DNA from: Lacicoccus halitifaciens
Lineage (GTDB): Bacteria; Bacillota; Bacilli; Staphylococcales; Salinicoccaceae
Assembly (NCBI RefSeq): GCF_040544485.1
Contig: NZ_JBDZDV010000006.1
Coordinates: 108,713-172,712 of the forward strand
Direction: 5' to 3'
DNA length: 64,000 nucleotides
Shown piece after piece: positions 7,279 to 15,931 of this stretch. The notes beneath the pieces were generated by a model. That model saw only the letters and a list, made by a program, of their open reading frames with translations, was not told where the DNA came from and searched no databases. Numbering within the stretch: the first letter of the stretch is position 1; every line of letters starts with the position of its first letter. The translations under genes were made by a program, and so were the position numbers.

Positions 7279-9807
7279 TTGGGCGTACTGAATAAATTAT
7301 TTGATGGCAACCGGTTCGAAGTCAGATCATTGCGCAAGCAGGCTGAAAAAGTGGACGCTTACCGTTCCGCGATGATGGAACTTGGCGATGCAGAACTTCA
7401 GGCCAAAACTGATGAATTCAAGGACCGGTTGAAAGATGTTGAAGATGATGTTAAACAAGAAGAAAAGTTATTGGATGATATATTGCCGGAAGCATTTGCT
7501 GTAGTGAGGGAAGCTTCCCGCAGGACACTCGGGCTTGAACCGTTCCTTGTTCAGATCATGGGCGGGATCGCGCTCCATAAAGGCGACATTGCAGAGATGA
7601 AGACCGGTGAAGGTAAGACGCTGACCGCCACAATGCCGGTGTATCTGAATGCACTGACGGGCAGGGGTGTCCATGTGATCACCGTCAACGAATACCTCTC
7701 TGCAACACAGATGGAGGAAATGTCGGTGCTGTACAACTTCCTCGGACTGACCGTCGGACTGAACCTGAACCAGAAGAACAGTGAAGAGAAGCGGCACGCT
7801 TTTGCACAGGACATCACCTATACGACCAACAACGAACTCGGTTTCGATTATCTGAGGGATAACATGGTGACGTATAAGAAGGACCGGGTGCTGCGTGAAC
7901 TGAATTATGCGATCATTGACGAGGTCGACTCGATCCTGATCGATGAAGCGCGTACGCCGCTGATCATCTCGGGCAAGGCGGAACAGTCGGAAACGCAGTA
8001 CATGCAGGCGAACGCATTCGTCAAAATGCTTAAGATGGATGAGGACTTCACATATGATGTGAAGACGAAAGGCATACAGCTTACGGAGGACGGCATCCAT
8101 AAGTCGGAGAAATGGTTCAAGATAGACAACCTGTTCGACGTCAAGCACGTGAATCTGCTGCATCACATCAACCAGGCGCTCAAAGCGAATTTCTCGATGG
8201 AGCGGGATGTGGACTATGTGGTGGAGGACGATAAAGTCGTCATCGTCGACCAGTTCACAGGTCGTACAATGAAAGGCCGGCGCTTTTCAGACGGCCTGCA
8301 TCAGGCGCTTGAAGCGAAGGAAGGCGTCGACATCCAGAATGAGTCGAAGACGATGGCATCCATCACCTTCCAGAACTTCTTCAGACAGTTCAGGAAGCTC
8401 TCCGGCATGACGGGTACGGCGAAAACGGAAGAAGAAGAGTTCATCAACATCTATAATATGAAAGTCACCCAGATTCCGACGAACCAGCCGGTCGCCCGTG
8501 AGGACCGGACGGATAAGATTTTCTCGAACAAGGAATTCAAATTCAACGCGGTCATCGAAGAAGTGATGGAAAGGCACCGTAAGGGCCAGCCGATACTGAT
8601 CGGTACGGTCGCGGTCGAGACGAGTGAACTGATCTCCGAAATGCTGCGTAAAAAAGGGATACGGCATAATGTGCTGAATGCGAAGAACCATGAACGCGAA
8701 GCGGAAATCATCCAGAACGCAGGGAAAAAGGGAGCGGTCACGATTGCCACGAACATGGCGGGCCGCGGGACGGACATCAAGCTCGGTGAGGGCGTCAAGG
8801 AAGTCGGGGGCCTCGCGGTCATCGGTACTGAACGCCATGAATCCCGCCGTATCGATGATCAGCTGCGCGGACGTGCCGGCCGTCAGGGCGATGTCGGTGT
8901 GAGTACATTCTACCTGTCGCTTGAAGATGACCTGATGAGACGTTTCGGCTCGGAACGCATCCAGGGCGCCATGAACCGGCTTGGCATGTCCGGAGAGGAA
9001 CTGACTTCGAAAATGATTTCAAGAGCGGTCGAGTCTTCCCAGAAACGTGTGGAAGGGAACAACTTCGATGCGCGTAAACGCCTGCTCCAGTATGACGATG
9101 TGCTGAGGCGCCAGAGGGAGATCATCTATCAGGAGCGTAACGAGATCATCGACAACGAAGATGTACGAGACCTTTTGATGGGAATGATCGAGTCCTCCGT
9201 GGAACGCACAGTCGGCTTCTATAATCTTGAGGACGAGGAAAACATCGACTATGATCAGTTCGTGAACACTTTGAATGATCTTTATTTCCGTGAGGAAACA
9301 GTCACTGCAGAGGATCTGAAATATAAGGAATCCAAAGAGATCATCGAGCTGCTGATGGAAAAAGTCAGGCATGAACTGGAATTGAAGGAAGAGAAACTCG
9401 GCGAAGAGAAGATGCGCCTGTTTGAGCGCATGATGATGCTCAGGACGATGGACAGGAAGTGGACGGAGCACATCGATGCGATGGACCAGCTCCGTACCGG
9501 CATCCACCTGCGTTCATACGGCCAGATCAACCCGCTCCGTGAATACCAGAATGAGGGGCTCCAGATGTTTGAGGACATGCTCGTTGCGATCGAGGACGAT
9601 ACGGCGAAGTATGTGCTGAAGACGCAGGTGAGGTCCGATGAGGAACTGAAGCGCGAGCAGGTCGTATCGAAGAGCGATATGCAGACCGGCGACGGCAAGC
9701 CGAAAGTGAAGAAGGCACCGAAGAAAAGGGAAGTCAGAGTCGGACGCAACGACCCGTGTCCATGCGGATCGGGTAAAAAATACAAGAACTGCCATGGGGC
9801 GGCATAA
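7279..9807 (+). CDS. secA: Preprotein translocase ATPase SecA
   Basis: The 842-residue motor of the Sec pathway. Walker A TGEGKT (near 105), the DEVD Walker B (near 214), helicase motifs TNMAGRGTDIKLG and QLRGRAGRQGD, and a C-terminal SEC-C zinc motif CPCGSGKKYKNCHG that binds SecB or ribosomes. Translation starts at TTG 7279 (reading GVLNKLFDGN), preceded by GAGGAGAG; this agrees with the usual family N-terminus and length (843 in S. aureus). SecG of the same translocon is encoded at 41.2 kb. prfB follows after 11 bases. Confidence 0.97.
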   Translation: MGVLNKLFDGNRFEVRSLRKQAEKVDAYRSAMMELGDAELQAKTDEFKDRLKDVEDDVKQEEKLLDDILPEAFAVVREASRRTLGLEPFLVQIMGGIALHKGDIAEMKTGEGKTLTATMPVYLNALTGRGVHVITVNEYLSATQMEEMSVLYNFLGLTVGLNLNQKNSEEKRHAFAQDITYTTNNELGFDYLRDNMVTYKKDRVLRELNYAIIDEVDSILIDEARTPLIISGKAEQSETQYMQANAFVKMLKMDEDFTYDVKTKGIQLTEDGIHKSEKWFKIDNLFDVKHVNLLHHINQALKANFSMERDVDYVVEDDKVVIVDQFTGRTMKGRRFSDGLHQALEAKEGVDIQNESKTMASITFQNFFRQFRKLSGMTGTAKTEEEEFINIYNMKVTQIPTNQPVAREDRTDKIFSNKEFKFNAVIEEVMERHRKGQPILIGTVAVETSELISEMLRKKGIRHNVLNAKNHEREAEIIQNAGKKGAVTIATNMAGRGTDIKLGEGVKEVGGLAVIGTERHESRRIDDQLRGRAGRQGDVGVSTFYLSLEDDLMRRFGSERIQGAMNRLGMSGEELTSKMISRAVESSQKRVEGNNFDARKRLLQYDDVLRRQREIIYQERNEIIDNEDVRDLLMGMIESSVERTVGFYNLEDEENIDYDQFVNTLNDLYFREETVTAEDLKYKESKEIIELLMEKVRHELELKEEKLGEEKMRLFERMMMLRTMDRKWTEHIDAMDQLRTGIHLRSYGQINPLREYQNEGLQMFEDMLVAIEDDTAKYVLKTQVRSDEELKREQVVSKSDMQTGDGKPKVKKAPKKREVRVGRNDPCPCGSGKKYKNCHGAA

Positions 9808-9818
9808 AGGAGACTGTT

Positions 9819-10920
9819 ATGGAATTATCAGATATCAAAAATTTTACAGAAGCAAAGAAAGAAAAATTAAAAGACTTTAGGGGGTCTCTTTGACTTAGAA
9901 GAAAAAGAGACTCAAATTAGAGAGAATGAAGAAGAGATGATGCAGCCGGAATTTTGGAATAACCCGGAGGCTGCACAGAAACTGATCGACAGCAACAACC
10001 ATGTCAAAAAAATTGCAGACGGCTTCAATGAACTGGTCGAACTGATCGATGACATCGAAGTGACATATGAGCTGCTCAAAGAAGAATATGATGAAGATAT
10101 GAAAGAGATGCTCGATGAAAGTGTCAAGGAAGCAGAAGAGAAGTTCAATGAATATGAGCTGAACATCCTGCTGAGTGACGAGCATGACCATCTCGACGCA
10201 CTGCTCGAGCTGCATCCCGGTGCCGGCGGTACTGAAAGCCAGGACTGGGCGGAGATGCTCCTCAGGATGTATCAGAGGTATGCCGAGCAGCAGGGCTTCA
10301 AAGTGGAGACGATTGATTACCAGGCAGGGGATGAGGCAGGGGTCAAAAGCGTCACACTGTCCATCAAGGGCCCGAATGCCTACGGCCTCCTGAAGGCGGA
10401 GAAAGGCGTCCACCGGCTGGTGAGGATTTCGCCGTTCGACTCCTCGGGCAGAAGGCACACATCATTCGTATCATGTGAAGTGACTCCGCAGTTCGACCAC
10501 GATGATATCGAAATCGAAGTGAGGAGCGAGGACATCAGCGTCGACACCTACCGTTCCAGCGGCGCCGGCGGCCAGCATGTCAACACATCCGATTCCGCCG
10601 TCCGTATCACGCACCATGAAACGGGCATCGTCGTGACATGCCAGAACGAAAGGTCCCAGCTCAAAAACCGGGATCAGGCGATGAAGATGCTGAAGTCGAA
10701 GCTTTATCAGAGGGAACTGGAAGCCCAGCAGGCCGAAATAGACGCCATCAAAGGCGACCAGAAGGAAATCGGCTGGGGATCCCAGATCCGCTCCTACGTC
10801 TTCCACCCTTATTCAATGATCAAGGACCACCGCACGAATCACGAAGTCGGCAATACGGACAAAGTGATGGACGGCGAGCTCGGCCCGTTCATCGAAGCAT
10901 ACCTGCGGCAGAATATATAA
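9819..10920 (+). CDS. prfB: Peptide chain release factor 2, expressed by programmed +1 frameshift
   Basis: RF2 recognises UGA and UAA stops. ATG 9819 opens a 24-codon frame ending at an in-frame TGA (9891-9893); translation then moves +1 and continues from GAC 9892 to 10920, giving 366 residues, the usual family length. The second frame holds the SPF anticodon-like tripeptide (SPFDSSGRRH) and the catalytic GGQ loop (GAGGQHVNTSDS). Annotation from the second frame alone would start falsely at ATG 9937 and lose the N-terminus. It follows secA by 11 bases as in other Bacillales. Confidence 0.96.
9879..9894 (+). promoter_or_regulatory. RF2 programmed +1 frameshift signal
   Basis: AGGGGG (9879-9884), an internal Shine-Dalgarno sequence, stands three bases before the slippery CTT-TGA-C (9888-9894). 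This is the classical autoregulatory site: low RF2 lets the ribosome pause at UGA and slip +1 on CUU into the main frame. Confidence 0.96.
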
Positions 10921-10932
10921 TGAAGGAATCAG

Positions 10933-10958
10933 GACACCCCCCCCGGGGTGTCTTTTTT
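10933..10958 (+). terminator. Terminator after prfB
   Basis: GACACCCC (10933-10940) pairs with GGGGTGTC (10945-10952), a 4-nt loop, then six Ts. Confidence 0.93.
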
Positions 10959-11366
10959 ATTGGAGATGGTCATTTATGCGTGCTCTGATGTTTATTATAG
11001 TAGGAAACCGGCTTTTGGAAACGAGCAAATCGTTGGAAAATGGAGATATGCCCGGATCCCGCCTTCTCCCCGGATGAAGTGAAGATAGTCCGCCGGTGAG
11101 AAACCACACGACTTATTATTAACATCACAAAACATGAAAGGGTGAAATGTTAACAGTGAAATCCCTTACAATCCTCCGTCCGGTTCATCACCCGGGCCGG
11201 CCCCTTACCCGAAATCCTCTTGAAGTAAAGATTTTTTTAAATTTCACAATGAGTTCATCCTGTAATATTCGTGTCATATTAAAGATGAGAATGCCGTCAT
11301 ATCAACGTTTTTCACTGTAATAAAGTGTGTCATATATTACATTCGGCCGTTCTAAATTTCGTTTGT
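10959..11366. other. Long intergenic region upstream of the CHAP gene
   Basis: About 400 bases without a convincing gene. It contains an inverted repeat TTAACAT/ATGTTAA (11119-11125, 11147-11153), a C-rich stretch (11160-11220) whose CCCCTTACCC core recurs at 48.6 kb (see separate entry), and a near WalR motif TGTAAT-N5-TGTCAT at 11261-11277. A 33-codon reading frame at 10976-11077 has only weak support. Confidence 0.5.
11160..11238 (+). ncRNA. Possible C-rich small RNA, relative of the 48.6-kb candidate
   Basis: The segment holds several TCCC/CCCC runs, a CCTCC (complementary to a ribosome-binding site), the 18-base block 11201-11218 that matches 48615-48632 at 17 positions, and then AAATC (11212-11216) facing GATTT (11230-11234) with seven Ts, a weak intrinsic terminator. 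No good promoter is seen and the 5' end is a guess. The shared block is what supports the call. Confidence 0.35.
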
Positions 11367-11383
11367 TTTACAATTCCTTTACA
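11367..11383 (-). promoter_or_regulatory. WalR (YycF) binding box
   Basis: TTTACA-N5-TTTACA on the + strand is, on the other strand, TGTAAA-N5-TGTAAA, an exact match to the known WalR consensus TGTWAH-N5-TGTWAH. It ends 3 bases before the -35 of the CHAP gene. WalKR controls autolysins and CHAP proteins in staphylococci, so site and target agree. Confidence 0.75.
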
Positions 11384-11386
11384 TCC

Positions 11387-11415
11387 TACACAACTGAAAA
11401 TTTCTGTGCTATAGT
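11387..11415 (+). promoter_or_regulatory. SigA promoter of the CHAP gene
   Basis: TACACA, 17-base spacer, TATAGT with an extended TGC just upstream. The poor -35 beside a WalR box suggests activator dependence. The predicted start near 11422 gives a leader of about 84 bases. Confidence 0.65.
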
Positions 11416-11430
11416 ACTAAACATAGATTT

Positions 11431-11478
11431 AACAAGGCGGGTACGGCCCATCAGTTACCGTACGAAAATCAACTTGTT
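11431..11478 (+). promoter_or_regulatory. Two-tier hairpin in the CHAP gene leader
   Basis: AACAAG (11431-11436) pairs with CTTGTT (11473-11478), enclosing GTACGG (11441-11446) paired with CCGTAC (11458-11463). It stops 10 bases before the AGGAGG ribosome site. It may stabilise the mRNA or tune translation; no known riboswitch family is recognised. Confidence 0.5.
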
Positions 11479-11505
11479 ATATATCATTAGGAGGAAATAT
11501 TTATT

Positions 11506-12267
11506 ATGAAGAAGACAGTAGTATCAATAGCAACTGTTACAGCGTTGACAGGAATTGCTTCAACTAATATATCAGCAAATGAATACGTACCGGCAGAGGT
11601 ACAGCAGAACCATGACTATACTTATAACTATGAAACGAATGGCGACAGCTATTCCTACTACTGGTACTACGGAGATGTAGACGGCAGCCAGTATGCCAAC
11701 CAGTATTCATCAAACTCAAACGAAACAGCTTCAGCACAGAATACATACACAGCTCAAGCAGCACCTGCAGTGAACGAAGCTCCGGCAGTACAGGAAGCAT
11801 CCGCACCTGCAGCGACACAGTCACAGGCATCTGCTGATGTACAGGCACCAGCAGTCACTGACGTACAGGCACCGGCAGTAGTTGAAACTCCGGCAGCAAG
11901 CAGCAGTTCATCATTTACAGGCGGCACTAACTTCTACCCGGGCGGCGAGTGTACTTGGTATGCTTTCGAACGCCGTGCAGAACTTGGTAAAGCTGTCAGC
12001 GGCAGCTGGGGAAATGCCAGTAACTGGGCAGGCCAGGCAAGCGCGCAAGGTCTCACTGTAAACAACTCGCCTTCAGTCGGCGCAATCATCCAGACACCTG
12101 CACACACAAATGGTGCATACGGAATGGGCCACGTTGGTGTTGTAGAATCAGTGAACGGCGACGGTTCCATCACGATTTCAGAAATGAACTGGAGCGGCGG
12201 CCTCGGCGGAAAAACATTCAGAACACTTTCTGCTTCACAAGCTGCAAGCCACAACTTCATCCACTAA
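11506..12267 (+). CDS. Secreted CHAP-domain cell-wall hydrolase (SsaA-like)
   Basis: A 253-residue secreted protein. A signal peptide with likely cleavage after ISA (about residue 24) is followed by a Tyr/Asn-rich segment (37-80), an Ala/Pro/Val/Gln linker with APAV repeats (83-132), and a CHAP amidase/endopeptidase domain (about 138-253). Catalytic residues are Cys149 (GGECTWY), His209 (GMGHVGVV) and Glu226/Asn228 (SEMNW). This is the layout of staphylococcal SsaA/SceB-type peptidoglycan hydrolases, though no SH3b or LysM binding domain is seen. AGGAGG precedes the ATG. The WalR box upstream supports a role in wall turnover. S. aureus has a CHAP gene in the same place after prfB. Confidence 0.9.
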   Translation: MKKTVVSIATVTALTGIASTNISANEYVPAEVQQNHDYTYNYETNGDSYSYYWYYGDVDGSQYANQYSSNSNETASAQNTYTAQAAPAVNEAPAVQEASAPAATQSQASADVQAPAVTDVQAPAVVETPAASSSSSFTGGTNFYPGGECTWYAFERRAELGKAVSGSWGNASNWAGQASAQGLTVNNSPSVGAIIQTPAHTNGAYGMGHVGVVESVNGDGSITISEMNWSGGLGGKTFRTLSASQAASHNFIH

Positions 12268-12288
12268 AATCTGCTTTACAGCAGATCA

Positions 12289-12318
12289 GGATCGGGACTC
12301 ATGTCCCGGTCCTTTTTT
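12289..12318 (+). terminator. Terminator after the CHAP gene
   Basis: GGATCGGGAC (12289-12298) and GTCCCGGTCC (12303-12312) form a 10-bp stem with one G-T pair and 4-nt loop, followed by six Ts. Confidence 0.9.
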
Positions 12319-12409
12319 AATGTCCACAAATATTCAACGGTTGCACCGTGTCCGGGCGGTGATGTTATGTTAAAATAATTGCAATAACTATACTGGGGAA
12401 GTTTTTGAT

Positions 12410-12997
12410 ATGAACAGGAAACGTATACTCATCATTATTGCCGTCGCCGCGGGTTCCCTCCTCATCGGCGCGGCCATCGGCGCAGTGTTGAACTACTCGG
12501 AAGATCAGTTCGACAACCAGGCGCTGGAGACGCTCAAGTCCACAGAAGGCAGGGACAACCATCATGCCGTCGGCGGGAACATCATGGAAAACGAGCTGAC
12601 GGAGATCATGAATGCAAATGCGGGTTTTAATGATATTATAGGGAGTAATGAAGTGACGGTCGTCAATTTCTTCGCCTCATGGTGCGATCCATGCAAGCGG
12701 GAAACGCCGGCACTCAATGAATATCATAACGAGCACCTGGACGAGCCGATCGACATCATCGGTATCAACATCAGCGACAGCGACGCCAACCGGGATGCGT
12801 TCCTGGAAGAGTATGAAGTGCAGTATCCGGTCTTCGAATTCGAAGATGAAGATCAGGCAATGTCGGATCATCAGATTCATCTGATGCCGACGACTTTCTT
12901 CGTCAACGGCGAAGGTGAGATCATCCGGGCATATATCGGCGAAGTGTCGCCGGAACTCGTGACGAACTATATAAATTACGTTAAGGAGGCATCCTGA
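12410..12997 (+). CDS. Membrane-anchored TlpA/ResA-like thiol-disulfide oxidoreductase
   Basis: A 195-residue protein with an uncleaved N-terminal helix (about 5-27) and an extracytoplasmic thioredoxin fold. The active site is WCDPC (C92, C95) and the cis-Pro loop is LMPTTFFV. ResA-like proteins reduce apocytochrome or other exported disulfides; the partner here is unknown. GGGGAAG precedes the ATG. The stop overlaps the start of the HD gene by one base, so the two are coupled. S. aureus has a similar pair between the CHAP gene and uvrB. Confidence 0.85.
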   Translation: MNRKRILIIIAVAAGSLLIGAAIGAVLNYSEDQFDNQALETLKSTEGRDNHHAVGGNIMENELTEIMNANAGFNDIIGSNEVTVVNFFASWCDPCKRETPALNEYHNEHLDEPIDIIGINISDSDANRDAFLEEYEVQYPVFEFEDEDQAMSDHQIHLMPTTFFVNGEGEIIRAYIGEVSPELVTNYINYVKEAS

Positions 12998-13635
12998 TGG
13001 GTGTGCATCAGTATTTTAAAAGCTTGAATGATTTGGAAAAATTGATCCGCTGTCCCGGAAAATTCAAATATCAGGAACATAATGTGGCAGCACATTCTTT
13101 TAAGGTGACGAAAATTGCCCAGTACCTCGGGACGGTCGAAGAACATAACGGCACGGAGGTCGACTGGAAAGTACTGTATGAGAAGGCCCTGAACCATGAC
13201 TATCCTGAAATATTCACAGGCGACATCAAAACACCTGTAAAGTATGCATCAAGTGAGCTCAACACCCTCTTCAGGGAAGTCGAAGAGACGATGACGGTCA
13301 TGTTCATCGAAGCGGAATTCCCGGAGTCGTACCAGAAAGAATACAAGAGGCGCCTGAAGGAAGGGAAGGATGATTCGATAGAAGGGCAGATACTGTCGGT
13401 GGCGGATAAGGTCGACCTGCTCTATGAATCGTTCGGGGAGATCCAAAAGAGGAACCCCGAGAAGCTTTTCTTTGAAATGTATGAGAACTCCCTGATCACG
13501 ATCAAGCAGTATTCGCATCTTGCATGCGTGCAGGATTTCATCAATAATATTTTAACCGAAATGCTGAAAGAACCGTTCATACCGAAGACCGAACTCCTGG
13601 ACATCACGGAGTCGATCCTCAATAAGGAGTTATGA
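12997..13635 (+). CDS. HD-domain phosphohydrolase, YfbR/5'-deoxynucleotidase-like
   Basis: A 212-residue HD protein. The metal-binding set is visible: H28/H33 (EHNVAAHSF), H67-D68 (NHDYPEIFTGD) and a later Asp (VADKVDLLYE). The arrangement HNVAEHS...HD..E..TGDI..PVK is that of YfbR-type deoxynucleoside 5'-monophosphatases, which trim nucleotide pools. The substrate is inferred from family likeness only. AAGGAGG lies 7 bases before ATG 12997. It is coupled to the upstream oxidoreductase. Confidence 0.82.
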   Translation: MGVHQYFKSLNDLEKLIRCPGKFKYQEHNVAAHSFKVTKIAQYLGTVEEHNGTEVDWKVLYEKALNHDYPEIFTGDIKTPVKYASSELNTLFREVEETMTVMFIEAEFPESYQKEYKRRLKEGKDDSIEGQILSVADKVDLLYESFGEIQKRNPEKLFFEMYENSLITIKQYSHLACVQDFINNILTEMLKEPFIPKTELLDITESILNKEL

Positions 13636-13638
13636 TAT

Positions 13639-13875
13639 ATGGATCTGTTCTGGTATATGATGGCCCTGGTCGCGCCCGCCGTCACGGTGGTGATTTTCGC
13701 CAGGCTGACGCGGAACAAGTATGTGGCTGTCATACTGACATTCATCCTGTTCGCCGTGTCGATATACAGAGGGTTCTATAACTCCGAATGGGTCATATAT
13801 CTGGATGCGATCTCGATCGTCATCGGCTATATGCTCGTTGAATTATACAATATAGATAAAGTGGAAGATGAGTAG
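13639..13875 (+). CDS. csbA: CsbA family small membrane protein
   Basis: A 78-residue protein with two or three hydrophobic helices and a charged tail (VEDE). The VVIFARLTRNKYVAVILT segment and the place directly before uvrBA match B. subtilis csbA, a SigB-controlled gene of unknown function. It follows the HD gene by three bases. No separate SigB promoter is evident here, so its regulation may differ. Confidence 0.75.
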   Translation: MDLFWYMMALVAPAVTVVIFARLTRNKYVAVILTFILFAVSIYRGFYNSEWVIYLDAISIVIGYMLVELYNIDKVEDE

Positions 13876-13882
13876 AGATGAC

Positions 13883-13896
13883 CGAACAAATGTTTG
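13883..13896. promoter_or_regulatory. SOS (LexA) box of uvrBA
   Basis: CGAACAAATGTTTG fits the Gram-positive LexA consensus CGAAC-N4-GTTYG. It lies 60 bases before uvrB and overlaps the -35 hexamer, the usual position for LexA repression of uvrBA. Confidence 0.9.
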
Positions 13897-13923
13897 TCGT
13901 TGATGCTCATTTTTTGTTAAAAT
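13894..13923 (+). promoter_or_regulatory. uvrB promoter
   Basis: TTGTCG (13894-13899), 18-base spacer, TAAAAT (13918-13923). The LexA box covers the start of the -35. Confidence 0.65.
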
Positions 13924-13955
13924 AAAGTACACGAATATTTTTCGGAGGCGTATTT

Positions 13956-15926
13956 ATGGCTAATTTTGAATTGGTTTCCAAATTTGAGCCGGCAGGCGAC
14001 CAGCCCAAGGCAATCGAAGAACTGACAAGACAGATCAAGTCGGGCCAGCGGCACCAGACACTCCTTGGTGCCACAGGTACCGGCAAAACATATACTATGA
14101 GCCAGATCATCCAAAAGGTGGGCAAGCCCACGCTGATCATCGCGCACAATAAAACACTCGCCGGACAGCTTTACGGCGAATTCAAAGAATTTTTCCCGAA
14201 TAACAGGGTAGAGTATTTTGTAAGTTATTATGACTATTACCAGCCTGAAGCATACGTGCCCCACACGGATACATTCATCGAAAAGGATGCATCCATCAAT
14301 GACGAAATCGATAAGCTCAGGCACAGTGCAACGAGCGCTTTATTCGAAAGGGATGATGTCATCATCATCGCTTCGGTCAGCTGCATATACGGCCTCGGTA
14401 ATCCGGAAGAATACCGCGACATGGTCGTGAGTGTGCGTGTCGGCATGGAGATGGACCGCAACGAATTTTTAAGGAAGCTCGTCGACATCCAGTATTCAAG
14501 GAATGACATCGACTTCCAGCGGGGGACGTTCCGGGTGCGCGGCGACATCGTCGAAGTCTTCCCGGCCTCCCGTGATGAACAGTGCATCCGGGTTGAATTC
14601 TTCGGTGACGAAGTCGACCGCATCAGGGAGATCAATTACCTGACGGGGGAAGTCCTCCATGAAAGGGAGCACTTCGCCATATTCCCGGCCTCCCACTTCG
14701 TCACGCGTGAAGAGAAGATGCGCGTGGCGATCGAGCGCATCGAAAAGGAACTCGAGGAGCGCCTCAAGGAACTGCGCGACGACAATAAACTGCTCGAAGC
14801 CCAGCGACTCGAACAGAGGACGAATTACGACCTTGAAATGATGCGGGAGATGGGGTTCTGCTCCGGCATCGAAAACTACTCGGTGCATCTGACGCTGCGC
14901 CCGATGGGCTCGACGCCGTATACGCTGATGGATTATTTCGATGATTTCCTCATCATGATCGACGAGTCCCATGTGACGCTCCCTCAGATCAGGGGGATGT
15001 TCAACGGGGACAAGGCGCGTAAACAGGTGCTCGTGGACCATGGTTTCAGGCTGCCGAGCGCCCTCGACAACCGGCCGCTGCAGTTCAGTGAATTCGAGGA
15101 GAAGGCCCAGCAGCTCCTGTATGTCTCGGCCACGCCGGGTCCGTATGAGCTTGAACACACCGAGAAGATGGTCGAACAGATCATCCGTCCGACCGGGCTG
15201 GTCGATCCGACCGTTGATGTCCGTCCGACCGAACACCAGATCGATGATCTGCTCGAGGAAATCGTCAAAAGGAGCGAGCGCAATGAGCGTGTGCTGATCA
15301 CGACACTGACGAAGAAGATGTCAGAGGACCTCACCACTTATCTGAAGGAGGCGGGCGTGAAAGTCCAGTACCTGCATTCGGAAGTGAAGACGCTCGAACG
15401 GATCGAGATCATCCGTGAACTCCGGCTCGGCACTTATGACGTGCTCGTCGGCATCAACCTGCTCCGTGAAGGGCTCGATATACCGGAAGTCTCGCTTGTG
15501 GCGATACTCGATGCGGACAAGGAAGGATTCCTCCGCTCGAACCGCTCGCTGATACAGATCATGGGGCGTGCCGCGAGGAACAGCGAGGGCCACGTCATCA
15601 TGTATGCGGACAAGATCACCGACTCCATGCAGTATGCATTGGATGAAACATCAAGGCGCCGTGAAATCCAGAAAGCCTACAATGAAGAACACGGCATCAC
15701 ACCGACGACCATCAAGAAGGATGTCAGGGAAGCGATCAGCGCAGAAATTGAAGTCAAGGAAGACAGGGAAAAATCGTCAGGCAAGCGGAAGAAGATGACG
15801 AAGAAAGAAAGAGAGAAAACAATGGAACAGCTCGAGCGCGAAATGAAGCAGGCGGCCAAGGACCTCGACTTCGAAACGGCTTCAGAGCTGCGCGATGCAC
15901 TGTTTGAACTCCAGGCAGAAGGGTGA
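13956..15926 (+). CDS. uvrB: Excinuclease ABC subunit UvrB
   Basis: The 656-residue helicase-like damage verifier of nucleotide excision repair. Walker A GATGTGKT (about 39-46), the beta-hairpin region YYDYYQPEAY (about 92-101), DESH (Walker B), helicase motifs GINLLREGLD and QIMGRAAR, and a C-terminal UVR domain (EQLEREMKQAAKDLDF) that binds UvrC. CGGAGG precedes the ATG. Co-transcribed with uvrA under the SOS box. Confidence 0.97.
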   Translation: MANFELVSKFEPAGDQPKAIEELTRQIKSGQRHQTLLGATGTGKTYTMSQIIQKVGKPTLIIAHNKTLAGQLYGEFKEFFPNNRVEYFVSYYDYYQPEAYVPHTDTFIEKDASINDEIDKLRHSATSALFERDDVIIIASVSCIYGLGNPEEYRDMVVSVRVGMEMDRNEFLRKLVDIQYSRNDIDFQRGTFRVRGDIVEVFPASRDEQCIRVEFFGDEVDRIREINYLTGEVLHEREHFAIFPASHFVTREEKMRVAIERIEKELEERLKELRDDNKLLEAQRLEQRTNYDLEMMREMGFCSGIENYSVHLTLRPMGSTPYTLMDYFDDFLIMIDESHVTLPQIRGMFNGDKARKQVLVDHGFRLPSALDNRPLQFSEFEEKAQQLLYVSATPGPYELEHTEKMVEQIIRPTGLVDPTVDVRPTEHQIDDLLEEIVKRSERNERVLITTLTKKMSEDLTTYLKEAGVKVQYLHSEVKTLERIEIIRELRLGTYDVLVGINLLREGLDIPEVSLVAILDADKEGFLRSNRSLIQIMGRAARNSEGHVIMYADKITDSMQYALDETSRRREIQKAYNEEHGITPTTIKKDVREAISAEIEVKEDREKSSGKRKKMTKKEREKTMEQLEREMKQAAKDLDFETASELRDALFELQAEG

Positions 15927-15931
15927 ACTCT

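Noticed and set aside
9937..10920. prfB starting at ATG 9937
   Set aside because: It would lose the N-terminal domain; the upstream 24 codons and the frameshift site show the true start at 9819.
10976..11077. A 33-codon reading frame starting MRALMFIIVGNRLLE between prfB and the CHAP gene
   Set aside because: It has a GGAG some 10 bases upstream and a hydrophobic start, but no promoter after the prfB terminator, no recognised family and rare codons; not enough to call a gene.
11042..11110. c-di-AMP (ydaO) riboswitch before the CHAP gene
   Set aside because: Such riboswitches often precede wall hydrolases, but the conserved blocks of the aptamer are not seen.
11261..11277. Second WalR box TGTAAT-N5-TGTCAT
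   Set aside because: One position departs from the consensus and it lies 110 bases above the -35; recorded as a near-match only.
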